Assembly: GCF_900411375.1 (NCBI RefSeq)
Contig: NZ_LS422984.1
Span: 591,350 to 655,349, forward strand
Origin: Lentilactobacillus raoultii
GTDB taxonomy: Bacteria > Bacillota > Bacilli > Lactobacillales > Lactobacillaceae
Reading direction: 5' to 3'
Length of the DNA: 64,000 nucleotides
In this document: piece by piece, positions 9,131 through 17,834 of the stretch
Layout: each line of letters begins with the position of its first letter
How positions within the stretch are numbered: the stretch's first letter is position 1
Program-made: the position numbers and the translations under genes
Notes under the pieces: model-generated
Seen by the model: the letters and a program-made list of their open reading frames with translations, nothing else
What the model was told of the DNA's origin: nothing
Database searches by the model: none

Positions 9131-9221
9131 ATGAAAAAGAGAGTACCGGATGGCACTCCGATGCTCTCAATCGTGAGTTGGATACTGGGAAATCGGCTAA
9201 CCTACTTGGTTAGTCATTTTT
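9131..9221 (+). ncRNA. Candidate antisense antitoxin RNA of a type I module
   Basis: A roughly 90-base RNA is predicted from the promoter at 9096-9124. It begins with a hairpin (GAGAGTACCGGA / TCCGATGCTCTC) and ends in a terminator (GGCTAACC-tactt-GGTTAGTC, then T5, 9195-9221). The terminator overlaps the last codons of the convergent 28-residue peptide gene. Its 5' AGTACCGGAT recurs in inverted orientation near the 5' end of the peptide mRNA (about 9373-9382), the same layout as in the three modules at 29.6-31 kb. Confidence 0.55.
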
Positions 9222-9296
9222 GATTTCATGGTAGGCTTTGGCTAACAAAAGTATGCCATAGCACAAACCGATAAAATCGGCTACCCAAGGGTCCAT
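9210..9296 (-). CDS. Candidate type I toxin peptide (28 residues)
   Basis: ATG 9296 lies 8 bases after GGAG and opens a 28-codon frame starting 'MDPWVADFIGLCYG', followed by a short Leu/Ile/Ala stretch and the charged end 'YHEIKND'. A single hydrophobic helix with a charged tail is typical of type I membrane toxins. A promoter (9436-9464), a long structured leader and a convergent antisense RNA complete the unit. I do not recognise this peptide as Fst, TxpA or the holin-like type found at 29.7 kb, so it may be a separate family. Confidence 0.55.
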   Translation of the reverse strand: MDPWVADFIGLCYGILLLAKAYHEIKND

Positions 9297-9435
9297 CCCG
9301 ACTTCTCCAGGTCTTTCCAATTCGGATACCCGCCACCTCCGTTTGTCGTAAGTTTTTGAAAAGAGTGGTGGTGTATCCGGTACTCACTTGGCCAAAAGGT
9401 CCGGGAGCAACTCCATCGCTTTTAACCATGTTGTT

Positions 9436-9464
9436 ATTATACAGTTGCTAGCAAGCACGAGCAA
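9436..9464 (-). promoter_or_regulatory. Promoter of the 9.2-kb toxin mRNA
   Basis: Read on the minus strand: TTGCTC, 17 bases, TATAAT. The predicted start is near 9429, giving a leader of about 130 bases before the peptide ATG. The leader could fold to hide the ribosome site. Confidence 0.65.
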
Positions 9465-9667
9465 CCAAAATTATTAATATATGTTGGAATTAAATGCCAG
9501 TTTATTTATTAGCAAGAATCTACAACCCTAGTGTAACTAAGCTGTTAGCCTAGCGATCCCAAGGTTGTTTCTATTATGATTATTTTAGGTTGAGTAGGAA
9601 GACTATTGTTAAAGGCCGTCCGCATTCAACTTGTATATAAAAGTTGTTCCTGCATAATTAATACAAT
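9465..9667. other. Intergenic, no gene seen
   Basis: Between the toxin promoter and the terminator at 9668. Several short AT-rich stretches, no convincing frame or repeat. Confidence 0.5.
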
Positions 9668-9711
9668 AAAAGGAACCAAATCAGTTTTTCCAAGCCGATT
9701 TGGTTCCTTTT
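9668..9711 (-). terminator. Rho-independent terminator of the carnitine operon
   Basis: AAAAGGAACCAAATC pairs with GATTTGGTTCCTTTT around a short loop. It lies 57 bases after the acyltransferase stop on the minus strand. Confidence 0.88.
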
Positions 9712-9767
9712 GTTGTTGTGGCGAAATTTCTTTCAGCTCTTGTTATGGCGTCAACCTTTGAGACTAT

Positions 9768-11516
9768 TCAGGTTTTATCCAAAAATGCCATCAGATCAAC
9801 CAAGCTCTGTTGAATGGCCTGCAACCAATCGGTGGGCGTCAAAGCTTCACCTTGCCAACTGGAAACTGACAGGCGAATTTCATTTGGCAGAATCCCATAG
9901 TAAACGCCATAGCCATGGGCTGAAGTTGGCGCAAAGGTCAGCCCCTGAATCACCGGGAAGGGAATTGAGGTCGTTGAAAGATAATCGGTACGTAGTTTCG
10001 CTAATTGTGGGCTGGTGAACAACGCTTTCGCTACCAGCAATTTTTCCGGATCCTTGTGGTAAACAGTTTCCAATCCCAACAAGTGGCGTTCAACGCCCAA
10101 ACCTTTTTGAGCGTCGCTGATTCGTTGAACGTGAGCTTTTGCGGCTTCTTCAAATAATTGACGAACTTGATCGGCCGGCTGGTTGGCAGCAAATGCCAAA
10201 ACGAAGCGCTTCTTTTCCGTACTCAAACTACGGGCATTTTCAGTTCGACCCTGGTAGAATTGCCGCATGGAAACCGGTTCGTAAATACTGTGCCAACTGT
10301 GAGTCAGCCGATACATCGCTAACGCCAATGCGATGTGGAAAAAGGCATCCGGACTGACGTGATGGCCTTTGAGTTGGGCTTTGCCAAACTGATTGAAGAC
10401 AGCGGTGCCAACATCAATTCGATCCGCAATTGCTTGAGTGGCGGCTTGATCAGCTTTCAGTTGGTTGGCAAGTGTTGGTGTGATAGAAAATTCTGTGGCA
10501 GGGACAGATACTTTTTCAATAGTTACTGGTGGGTCGGTTAACCCGGCCATGGCTTCACTGATTAAATTCAGTGCCGGGACGCCGTCGACGCGACTGTGCT
10601 CAATCGCAAAGCCAACCTGGTTGTCACTGTAGACGATCACTTGAAGCGTCTTATCCACAAACCGATTATAAGTGTCCAACAACGTTTCCTTAAGATGACC
10701 AGCTTGATCGGTTGGGGCAGCCACCAAACTCAGTGAAAACAGCGCGTCAGCTACCTTCGCCCACAGCTGTTGATTTGGCGATGTGGCCAACAGATCGGTG
10801 AGCTGCTGGGCCGCAGTGTCACGCTCAAGACCTGTCAAGGCGCCAGGGAAGACATCGTTAGTTGGCTGATCGGCCAAAATGCCAGCCAATTCAGCTGCCA
10901 ACGTTGAAGTTGCAATCAGCTCACCGTTTTGGTCGGTGACAGGTAAAAAGTAGAGGGCCTGATGTGCCATGATAGCGACCGTTTGATTGGCAATCTCCGG
11001 AACACCTTGATGAAAATGGTCCTGATTGACTTCGGCCAAGCGCATGGATTTAAAGAAATTCAAGTAATAGCTCATATCCATTGGTTGGTCGTTTCGAAAG
11101 TGTTCGACGGGTGCTTGACCGGTCGCAAAGTCACGGTAAACTTTGGTTAATCGGGTGATGATTTCAGCCGCCAAGTGAGCGGGGGCTGTTTTCTCAGGAA
11201 TCTCATCAGGGCTGACCGTAAAGGCAAAGTTAGCCGATGCCTGCAGTGGCTGACGGTCAGTCAGATAGCTGGTTTCCCAGATTGGGGCCAGCCAGCTGCC
11301 ATCCGTTCGATTAGCCAATTCCAGGAGTTGCTGCTGAAGAATCGGCCCATCGGTTTCGTTAAATTGAGTCACCAGTTTTTGAAAATCGGCTAATTCGCCT
11401 GCGGTCAGTAATGGCGTGATCCAATCCACCAATCGGGTTAGGGTGGCACTCAATTCCGGTACTGGTAAAGCGGGGAGTTGTGATTTTAAATCGGTCGTGT
11501 ATTTGGTTTGAATCAT
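9768..11516 (-). CDS. Choline/carnitine O-acyltransferase family protein
   Basis: 582 residues from ATG 11516 (GGAG 9 bases upstream; a GTG two codons earlier is too close to it). The family active site is present: 'EHSRVDG' with the catalytic His (about residue 307), and 'YEPVSMRQFYQGRTE' with the carnitine/CoA-site motif GRTE. No signal peptide, so it works in the cytoplasm and should transfer acyl groups between CoA and carnitine or choline. The family is mostly eukaryotic and uncommon in lactobacilli. It is the last gene of an operon with a BCCT transporter, which supplies a plausible substrate. Acyl chain length cannot be read from the sequence. Confidence 0.88.
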   Translation of the reverse strand: MIQTKYTTDLKSQLPALPVPELSATLTRLVDWITPLLTAGELADFQKLVTQFNETDGPILQQQLLELANRTDGSWLAPIWETSYLTDRQPLQASANFAFTVSPDEIPEKTAPAHLAAEIITRLTKVYRDFATGQAPVEHFRNDQPMDMSYYLNFFKSMRLAEVNQDHFHQGVPEIANQTVAIMAHQALYFLPVTDQNGELIATSTLAAELAGILADQPTNDVFPGALTGLERDTAAQQLTDLLATSPNQQLWAKVADALFSLSLVAAPTDQAGHLKETLLDTYNRFVDKTLQVIVYSDNQVGFAIEHSRVDGVPALNLISEAMAGLTDPPVTIEKVSVPATEFSITPTLANQLKADQAATQAIADRIDVGTAVFNQFGKAQLKGHHVSPDAFFHIALALAMYRLTHSWHSIYEPVSMRQFYQGRTENARSLSTEKKRFVLAFAANQPADQVRQLFEEAAKAHVQRISDAQKGLGVERHLLGLETVYHKDPEKLLVAKALFTSPQLAKLRTDYLSTTSIPFPVIQGLTFAPTSAHGYGVYYGILPNEIRLSVSSWQGEALTPTDWLQAIQQSLVDLMAFLDKT

Positions 11517-11522
11517 CGTCAC

Positions 11523-11702
11523 TCACTCCTTTTTACGGTCAAATGCTTCATAAACGATCCACGAGATTAGGGTAATGAACAAAATAATGAGAATTGAGGT
11601 GATGAGGTTGGCGACGATCGACTGGTTGGCCAAACTTTTATCTAAAGGAAAGTTTTCCTTAGGGACCAATTTCGATACGAGTAAGATGAGCATTGGCATC
11701 AT
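11523..11702 (-). CDS. Small single-pass membrane protein between BCCT and acyltransferase
   Basis: 59 codons starting with two ATGs; the first overlaps the BCCT stop (ATGA junction), showing translational coupling. It holds a hydrophobic segment at about residues 33-50 ('ITSILIILFITLISWIV') and a charged end 'EAFDRKKE', whose codons also supply the ribosome site for the acyltransferase. It was not recognised. Position suggests a transporter accessory subunit or a spacing peptide for coupled translation. Confidence 0.7.
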   Translation of the reverse strand: MMPMLILLVSKLVPKENFPLDKSLANQSIVANLITSILIILFITLISWIVYEAFDRKKE

Positions 11703-13282
11703 GATTCCTTCTTTCCGTCAGCTAACTTGTCAATGAGTTTCTGATTTTTCTCGGCGGCGGTTAAGAGATTTTTACTGTAATCCAAATTCATTTGACGATA
11801 CATCCCCGAAATTGAAAGCAACACGAAGAACATGAATGGAATTCCAATGATCACCCCAACGGCCTTAACGCCATCCAACGTGCCGGTGGCAATGTTGGAA
11901 AAAGCAATCATTGTGGTCAAGACTGACCAGAGCACAATCCGGTTGCGGGGTGCATTTTCCGGTCCATTACTGGTAATGATACTCAGTGAAATCATCCCGG
12001 ACGTCGTAGCAGTTGCCAGAAAGACGATTACCAGAATCAGGAAGATGGGTCCGGTAATCGCAAAGCCCGGCAGTTCTTTTAAGACCATGATGAAGGACAG
12101 ATAGACATTTTCCGGGTTATTGGCAATGAAGTGAATGATTTTGCCATCGCCGAAGAAGGCGTTCCAAAAGCCGTTGCCGGCAAAGACACTGAACCACAGA
12201 ATCAGGAAGAAAGTTGGCACTAAGATTGACATGGTCACAATCTGGCGAATCGTTCGACCTTTGGAAATTCGGGCAATGAAGATTCCCAGGAACGGCGTCC
12301 ACGAGAACCACCAAATCATAATCGTGTTTGGCCAGGAATTAAACCAGGATTGATCGGAGAATGGGAAGGTCGTGAAACCAACCGAGAAAACGTCAAGAAA
12401 GGCGTGGCGAATATTGAGGGTAACCAACCGCATGATTAAGGTTGAATTAGTGATTAGAAAAACGTAGATCATTAAAATGACAGCGACAATTGTGTTGAGT
12501 TTCCCTAAAGTGGCCATGCCCTTTTGAATTGGTAAAATGGCTGCCAACGTGTAAATAACAAACATAATCAGTAGTAACGCGATCGATCCGGTATCCGAAG
12601 AGATATTGAAGCCACTAACCGACTTGACTGCGTTTTGAATTTGAAAAATCCCAATGGCAATGTGGGCCGCAATCGTCAGGGCTGCTGCACCAGCTGCCAC
12701 GATATTGGCTAGGACGGCCACACTGACCGCCCAATGCTTATCCGAAAAACCGGCGGCAATCGGTTCACCAGGTAGGAATTTTTTGCCCTTGTAATAAGCA
12801 AAGTAGCCAATGACCAGGCCGGCCATCGTGTAAATGGCCCAAGCCGGCAAGCCCCAGATGAACATACTATATTTCATGCCGTTCTCAGCTGCTTGAGCCG
12901 GTGAGATGCCAGACGAGATGCCGACCGGTGATTGTAAATAGTGAACGAGGGGTTCCGCTACCCCAAAATTAACAATCCCAATTCCGATGCCGGCTGTAAA
13001 CAGCGTGCCGATCCAGGCAAAGGTACTCATTTCCGGCTTGGTATCAGCTTGACCAAGCTTAATTTTGCCAAATTTACTGAAGGCCAGATAGAAACTGATG
13101 ACTAGTAGGATCACGGGTAATGGCATGGTAAACCAGCTAAACGTTGAGTTGTATTGCCCCAACAACGACCACAGTGCTGCGGTCATGCCGGTTGGGCTGA
13201 CAACTGCCCAAATTGAAAAGATACCAGTAAAAATAATCGAAGCCCAAAAAAGAAAATTTTTTCTTTGGATGAAGGTTTTCAT
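11699..13282 (-). CDS. BCCT-family betaine/carnitine/choline transporter
   Basis: 527 residues from ATG 13282 (GGGG 8 bases upstream; a GTG three codons earlier is possible). Twelve membrane segments. The family signature is clear: 'WWFSWTPFLGIFIARISKGR'. BCCT proteins take up quaternary amines by Na+ or H+ symport or by exchange. First gene of a three-gene operon whose last gene is a carnitine acyltransferase, so carnitine is the likely substrate. A cre site upstream suggests catabolite control. The long C-terminal osmosensing tail of some BCCT proteins is short here. Confidence 0.9.
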   Translation of the reverse strand: MKTFIQRKNFLFWASIIFTGIFSIWAVVSPTGMTAALWSLLGQYNSTFSWFTMPLPVILLVISFYLAFSKFGKIKLGQADTKPEMSTFAWIGTLFTAGIGIGIVNFGVAEPLVHYLQSPVGISSGISPAQAAENGMKYSMFIWGLPAWAIYTMAGLVIGYFAYYKGKKFLPGEPIAAGFSDKHWAVSVAVLANIVAAGAAALTIAAHIAIGIFQIQNAVKSVSGFNISSDTGSIALLLIMFVIYTLAAILPIQKGMATLGKLNTIVAVILMIYVFLITNSTLIMRLVTLNIRHAFLDVFSVGFTTFPFSDQSWFNSWPNTIMIWWFSWTPFLGIFIARISKGRTIRQIVTMSILVPTFFLILWFSVFAGNGFWNAFFGDGKIIHFIANNPENVYLSFIMVLKELPGFAITGPIFLILVIVFLATATTSGMISLSIITSNGPENAPRNRIVLWSVLTTMIAFSNIATGTLDGVKAVGVIIGIPFMFFVLLSISGMYRQMNLDYSKNLLTAAEKNQKLIDKLADGKKES

Positions 13283-13326
13283 TAAATTCACCCCAAACTT
13301 GAATTAATTGAGTGACGAAGAAGTAT

Positions 13327-13342
13327 ATGAAAGCGCTTTCTA
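13327..13342 (-). promoter_or_regulatory. cre site upstream of the BCCT operon
   Basis: TGAAAGCGCTTTCT (13328-13341) is a near-perfect palindrome matching the CcpA consensus at all but the last base. It lies about 45 bases before the BCCT start, over the promoter region. Confidence 0.75.
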
Positions 13343-13540
13343 AATATTACGTACTTAGTTTACCGGGTGTTTTAAAAATTATCAAGCATTTAAATGCTAG
13401 TTTGAGATTATTTTAGGGACCATAAGGCACGAATAGTGGTCTTTCCTTAGTTTAATAAGGACTTTGCGAGCATTATTTTTTGGATATAATAAATAACCAA
13501 TTATTGAATTCTTACTTGATAGTCGTATCAAATTTATGGT

Positions 13541-13584
13541 AAAACAAAACCGTCTTGATAACCACTTGGTAATTATCAAGGCGG
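13541..13584 (-). terminator. Rho-independent terminator next to the degV fragment
   Basis: On the minus strand CCGCCTTGATAA and TTATCAAGACGG pair and are followed by TTTTGTTTT. It follows the degV fragment, and is probably the original degV terminator. Confidence 0.72.
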
Positions 13585-13598
13585 CTAGCTGGTTAGAC

Positions 13599-13797
13599 CT
13601 ATACATAAATAATTGCCAGTCCCCGCGGTCCAACGTGGGTCATGATAGTGGGGCTGGTTAATTCATTAATGATTTCCAAGTCAGGGCGGGCTTGCTTCAA
13701 AAGTTGTTGCATTTTTTCTATCGGCTTACGGGTACCTCTATTTTCACTGGACAAAGTTAGCTGCAATTTTAGCTTGATAAGAAGTAGATGAATAGTA
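13599..13797 (-). pseudogene. degV 3' fragment
   Basis: 13600-13700 is almost identical (about three differences) to 14413-14513, the 3' end of intact degV, and encodes the same ending ('LTSPTIMTHVGPRGLAIIYV' then TAG). Upstream of this, 13701-13797 matches degV 14605-14718 more loosely, with the intervening 100 or so bases missing. No start codon remains. The fragment and intact degV flank the SocA-like gene. Confidence 0.85.
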
Positions 13798-13922
13798 GCA
13801 AGCTTGTTACTGCTTGAAATGAAAGATCACCTTAAAGGTTAATAACTTGTGTACGAATAAATAAAGAAGCATTATAATAGTTAACAGTAGGGTGGTAATT
13901 TTAAATTGGGAGGCAAACTTAA

Positions 13923-14354
13923 ATGCACAGTGTTTTAAACGTTGCACGATATGTGGTTGAACATTGTCCAGATCTAACTGCGATGAAACTGGAAAAGTTG
14001 GTTTACTATTGCCAATCGTGGGCGTTAGTGTGGGATGGTAAGCCACTCTTTAAAGAAGATTTTGAAGCATGGGCTAATGGACCGGTTTGTCCAGCTTTGT
14101 ACAAGACGCACATTCACCAGTTTTCTATCTCAAATGATTTTTTGAAAGATTATCAAGGGGATTTTGATGAAGATGAATTAGAGACGATGAATGCCGTGAT
14201 TAAGTTCTATGGGAACAAAAATGCCATATATTTAAGCGAATTAACACATAAGGAAAGACCATGGAAAGAAACACGGGGGGACTTGCCCTTGGGATCCAGA
14301 TCTAACAAAGTGATTCCTGAGCTTTTGATGCAAGACTATTACGGTGGCCTATAA
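13923..14354 (+). CDS. SocA/Panacea-domain (DUF4065) antitoxin-like protein
   Basis: 143 residues; ATG 13923 follows GGGAGG by 9 bases and a TATAAT box lies about 50 bases upstream. It starts directly at the Panacea domain: 'LNVARYVVEH', 'MKLEKLVYYCQSWAL', 'FEAWANGPVCPALY', 'LSELTHKERPWKETR'. This domain is found in SocA and many type II antitoxins that pair with unrelated toxins. No toxin gene is next to it: upstream is a degV fragment, downstream degV itself. It may be an orphan antitoxin, or guard against a toxin elsewhere. Confidence 0.88.
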   Translation: MHSVLNVARYVVEHCPDLTAMKLEKLVYYCQSWALVWDGKPLFKEDFEAWANGPVCPALYKTHIHQFSISNDFLKDYQGDFDEDELETMNAVIKFYGNKNAIYLSELTHKERPWKETRGDLPLGSRSNKVIPELLMQDYYGGL

Positions 14355-14366
14355 TGAGTAAAAAAC

Positions 14367-14413
14367 GGGCTGTCTCAGAGGTGTTAACACCATTGGGACA
14401 GCCCTTCAATTTT
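14367..14413. terminator. Bidirectional terminator between socA-like gene and degV
   Basis: GGGCTGTC...GACAGCCC with an inner GGTGTTAACACC stem; T-rich on both sides (plus: CAATTTT, minus: GTTTTTTA). It serves both convergent genes. Confidence 0.85.
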
Positions 14414-15248
14414 ATACATAAATAATTGCCAGTCCCCGTGGTCCAACGTGGGTCATGATAGTGGGGCTGGTTAATTCATTAACGATTTCCAGGTCAGGGC
14501 GGGCTTGCTTCAACGTGGCTTCAATGGCATCCGTATCGGCGTGGCTATCGACGTAGGAAAGGCCAACTCGACTAACTTTGGGGTTGGCGACAATTTGATC
14601 GACAACCTGCTTGAGTAGTTTTCGCATGCCCTTTTCACCCCGGGCTTTATGGGCAACTTCCAGTTTACCGTCGGCCATCACCAATTGAAGTTTTAGCTTG
14701 ACCAGGGATGAAATGAACCCAACCGCTCGATTGGCTCGGCCACCCTTAACTAAATAATCCAGACTGTTGACAAAGCAGTTCAGCGAAATTTGTGGTAGAT
14801 AAGCTTTTAACTGGGTCGTGATATCGTCAATTCCCAAACCGGTTTTAACCAATTCAGCTGCTTTTAAGACGACAAATCCCAAGCCGCGATCGGTTAAGCC
14901 ACTGTCGATGACCGAAATGGGCGCTTGAATTTGATCGGCGGCCATCTGGGCGGCTTGGGCCGTGCCACTCAAAACAGAGCCGATGTGAATTGAAATGATC
15001 GCGTCCCCAGGCTTAATAATCGCCTGATAAGCTTCCAAAAAGCGGCCAACGGATGGCTGACTGGTCTTTGGGAAGACCGTATCGGCTTGGGTATCCAAAC
15101 GACGAGAGAATTCAGCTCGGCTAATATCAACGCGGTCACGATAGTGTTGACCTTCAAATGAGACTTCCAATGGCACAATTGTAATCTGATTTTCCTGGAT
15201 TTCCTGCTCGGTTAATTGAGCAGTTGAATCCGTGACAATATGGATCAT
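14412..15248 (-). CDS. DegV-family fatty-acid-binding protein (FakB type)
   Basis: 278 residues; ATG 15248 has a GGGG site upstream. DegV signature 'IVTDSTAQLT', then 'FPKTSQPS', 'SGTAQAAQMA', 'VIDSG', and 'VNSLDYLVKGGRANRAVG' are all present. DegV/FakB proteins carry a fatty acid to the kinase FakA for phosphorylation, feeding phospholipid synthesis. Its 3' end is duplicated at 13.6 kb. A stand-alone FakA middle-domain-like protein is encoded at 49.5 kb, but no complete FakA is in the window. Confidence 0.9.
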   Translation of the reverse strand: MIHIVTDSTAQLTEQEIQENQITIVPLEVSFEGQHYRDRVDISRAEFSRRLDTQADTVFPKTSQPSVGRFLEAYQAIIKPGDAIISIHIGSVLSGTAQAAQMAADQIQAPISVIDSGLTDRGLGFVVLKAAELVKTGLGIDDITTQLKAYLPQISLNCFVNSLDYLVKGGRANRAVGFISSLVKLKLQLVMADGKLEVAHKARGEKGMRKLLKQVVDQIVANPKVSRVGLSYVDSHADTDAIEATLKQARPDLEIVNELTSPTIMTHVGPRGLAIIYV

Positions 15249-15596
15249 GTGTGAGACCCCTTTTTAAATTAATGTACTTCCTAAATAGTAGGGGAAAACC
15301 GGCTAAGATTCAAGCTGTGATCACAATAATTGTGTCGTTTGAATGCCGAAAATAAGATGGTTGTACGATGCGGGTTAAAAATTACCCATGCAAAGGGTTT
15401 AGTTGACCCTTCACTAATAGGTAACTTATGAAATTAACGTTTGTTAAATAATTTGGCCACTATAGTTAACAATTTGTTTAAGAACGTAAATTTTTGGTAT
15501 ATTTTAACGGCTTAGGTCCCGTAAAATGGTTCTGGGGATTAAAATGATTCTAACAAGTTAGTTGGTTAAAACTAACAGTCGAGGTGAATACTTTAA
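15249..15596. other. Divergent promoter region of degV and the hydrolase gene
   Basis: On the plus strand TTGTTT (15474-15479), 18 bases, TATATT (15498-15503) is a plausible promoter for the hydrolase, with a leader of about 85 bases. Nothing else recognised. Confidence 0.45.
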
Positions 15597-16535
15597 ATGA
15601 TCACAAAACGCAATAAACGACTCATTGCTTGGACCATGGCCATTGGTGCGATTGTTGTGATTCTGGTACTGGGGATGTTCATGTATCTATCAAAAAACTC
15701 GCTTGATCGGCCCACCAGCCAGCAAAAGACTACCGCTACCAATCACTCGACCACTCCGGTCCTGTTTGTTCATGGTTGGGGTGCCGGTTTGCATTCGCAA
15801 ATGCCGTTGGCCAAAAAGGCCATTCGCCAAGGAGTGGCTCAAAAAGGGTTGTACGTCTATGTCGGGCCATCTGGTCAGGTCGTCATGTACGGTCACTTAC
15901 CGCGGCATCCGAAAAAGTCACCGGAAATTTTGGTTAAGTTTCCAAACGCTTATATGGGTGAATTCAAAGAGGCGGCTGCCCTTCACAAAGTTTTAATCAT
16001 GCTAAAACGTCATTATCACGTGACCCAGTATAACGCCATTGGTCATTCCATGGGGGCGTATGCTTTAACGATTCAAAGTGAGCGGGATGGTAATTCGCCA
16101 CAGCTGCCCCGGGTGAATAAATTGGTTTTAATTGCTGGTCCATACGATGGCATTTTAAATCGGCATAAGTGGGATCAGCCAACCAGTGGGGCGTTGAGTC
16201 GGCTTTGGGATGATCGCGCCGGCCAAAACCATCTGTTACGCAATGGCCAACCTAAAATTAAGCACCCAGAATATCAGCTATTAATGAAGCATCGGCGTCA
16301 ATTTCCTCGTCAAGCCCATATTCTCAATATTTATGGCAATGTCGAGAACGGCACCAACTCTGACGGCACGGTCACCGTCACTTCAGCATTATCGCTGGGG
16401 TCGATTCTAAAAGATCAAGTGGCCAGCTATCAGGTGCGGGGCTTTCATGGTCGCTTGGCCAAACATCCATACTTGGAAAGCAAAAATCATCGCGTTCAAC
16501 AAACGATCATCAATTACCTTTGGGGCGCCAAGTAA
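15597..16535 (+). CDS. Membrane-anchored alpha/beta hydrolase (DUF915 type)
   Basis: 312 residues; ATG 15597 after GAGGTG. One N-terminal membrane segment (about residues 9-31) anchors an extracellular domain. Motifs: 'PVLFVHGWGAG' (oxyanion region), 'YNAIGHSMGAYAL' (nucleophile elbow G-H-S-M-G, Ser about residue 151), 'NGTNSDGTVTV' with a likely catalytic Asp, and a late His in 'GFHGRLAKHP'. DUF915 hydrolases are lipase/esterase-like surface enzymes common in lactobacilli. The substrate is unknown. Confidence 0.87.
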   Translation: MITKRNKRLIAWTMAIGAIVVILVLGMFMYLSKNSLDRPTSQQKTTATNHSTTPVLFVHGWGAGLHSQMPLAKKAIRQGVAQKGLYVYVGPSGQVVMYGHLPRHPKKSPEILVKFPNAYMGEFKEAAALHKVLIMLKRHYHVTQYNAIGHSMGAYALTIQSERDGNSPQLPRVNKLVLIAGPYDGILNRHKWDQPTSGALSRLWDDRAGQNHLLRNGQPKIKHPEYQLLMKHRRQFPRQAHILNIYGNVENGTNSDGTVTVTSALSLGSILKDQVASYQVRGFHGRLAKHPYLESKNHRVQQTIINYLWGAK

Positions 16536-16553
16536 CGTTAACAGTTAGTTGAT

Positions 16554-17738
16554 TTAGCTATTTGCCGATAACGGCTGACTATGGTTAATAATCAATTGGC
16601 TCATGAACATCACAAAGGTTAACACAATCGTGATGATTAGAATCAGCGTCCACGATTGCGTGACACTTTGAATGGCACCATAAAGAATCGGGCCAACCGC
16701 CGCGATGACGTAACCAAATGACTGGGCAAAGCCGGAAAGGGTGGCCGTTTCAAAGACATTACTGGTCTTGATTTGAAAGTAAACGATACAAATGGCAAAC
16801 GCGCCACCGGAAGCCGCACCCATAATGATTGAAGAACCGGCGTTTAAAATAAAATTGTCGCCGCCTAATAGGACGCCCAAAGCGCCCAAGGCAAAGCCTA
16901 ACATGATCCCCCAAGTTAAATAGGTGGGACCATGTTTTTTCATGCCAACAATTGGCGTGATCAACGTGATTGGCATCCCGCTAATCTGAAAGAGGGTGGC
17001 TAAGTTACTGGCAGCAATCGTTGAGAAGCCGGCGGCGTGCCACAGGGATGGTAACCAGGTTAACAGAGAATAATAAAGTAGGGATTGAATTCCAAAGACC
17101 AGTGCGATCAGCCAAGATAGTTTGGCTCGCCAAATCTTGATGTGGTGGTGTTGAACCGACTGATTGGCCTTTCGATCAGCTAATGTCCAGAAAGCCAACC
17201 CCCAGACCAGAAATCCCAAGAGGCCGACTGTCGAAAAAACGTTAATTGTTTTGGACAGACCAATTTTAGTGCCCAATAGCCCGGATAAGCCGGTCCCAAG
17301 TGAAGCGATTAGCCCCATTGAAACAGTATAGAGGCTGGTCATGACCCCAATCTTAGTGGGAAAGCGATCTTTAATGATGGCTGGCAGTAACACATTCCCA
17401 CCGGCAATACCGGCACCAATTAGGCAGGTCCCGGCCATTAACGCCAGCGTGTTGGGAATCACCCGTAAATAACTGCCAAGCATCAACACAAATGCTGATA
17501 GCAGTAAGCTCCACTCATTTCCCTTAAGGTTACCCAACCTGGCAATTAACGGTGAGATGATGGCAAACATTAATAATGGAATCGTGGTTAGCAAGCCGGC
17601 AAAGTTGGTTGATAAATTAAGTGTCGCTTTGAGTTCCGGTAAAAGCGGCGGAATCATGGTGATTGGCAGCCGTAAATTAGCACCAATCAAAAAAATCCCC
17701 AGCGTCAGTAACGCTGTTCGCCGCGGTCGATTTAACAT
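16554..17738 (-). CDS. MFS transporter, CynX/NimT-like
   Basis: 394 residues from ATG 17738, which follows GGAGGGG by 5 bases; an upstream ATG at 17801 has no ribosome site. Twelve membrane segments. The stretch 'GGNVLLPAIIKDRFPTKIG' followed by 'LYTVSMGL' is typical of the CynX/NimT branch (cyanate, 2-nitroimidazole and related anion or drug transporters). Substrate cannot be assigned. Convergent with the hydrolase, 18 bases between stops. Confidence 0.85.
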   Translation of the reverse strand: MLNRPRRTALLTLGIFLIGANLRLPITMIPPLLPELKATLNLSTNFAGLLTTIPLLMFAIISPLIARLGNLKGNEWSLLLSAFVLMLGSYLRVIPNTLALMAGTCLIGAGIAGGNVLLPAIIKDRFPTKIGVMTSLYTVSMGLIASLGTGLSGLLGTKIGLSKTINVFSTVGLLGFLVWGLAFWTLADRKANQSVQHHHIKIWRAKLSWLIALVFGIQSLLYYSLLTWLPSLWHAAGFSTIAASNLATLFQISGMPITLITPIVGMKKHGPTYLTWGIMLGFALGALGVLLGGDNFILNAGSSIIMGAASGGAFAICIVYFQIKTSNVFETATLSGFAQSFGYVIAAVGPILYGAIQSVTQSWTLILIITIVLTFVMFMSQLIINHSQPLSANS

Positions 17739-17834
17739 AAATACCCCTCCAAATAAAAACAATCTAATAACCATGGTATCATTGGAAAATCGTAAAGCCA
17801 AGCGGGGCTGGAGAAAATAGGTATTTTTAAAAAA

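Noticed and set aside
9226..9429. 67-codon frame on the minus strand in the 9.2-kb module
   Set aside because: Its ATG sits at the predicted transcription start without a ribosome site; the composition is unlike a protein, and the 28-codon peptide explains the region better.
13397..13633. 78-codon minus-strand frame
   Set aside because: Runs across the degV fragment end and its terminator; no ribosome site.
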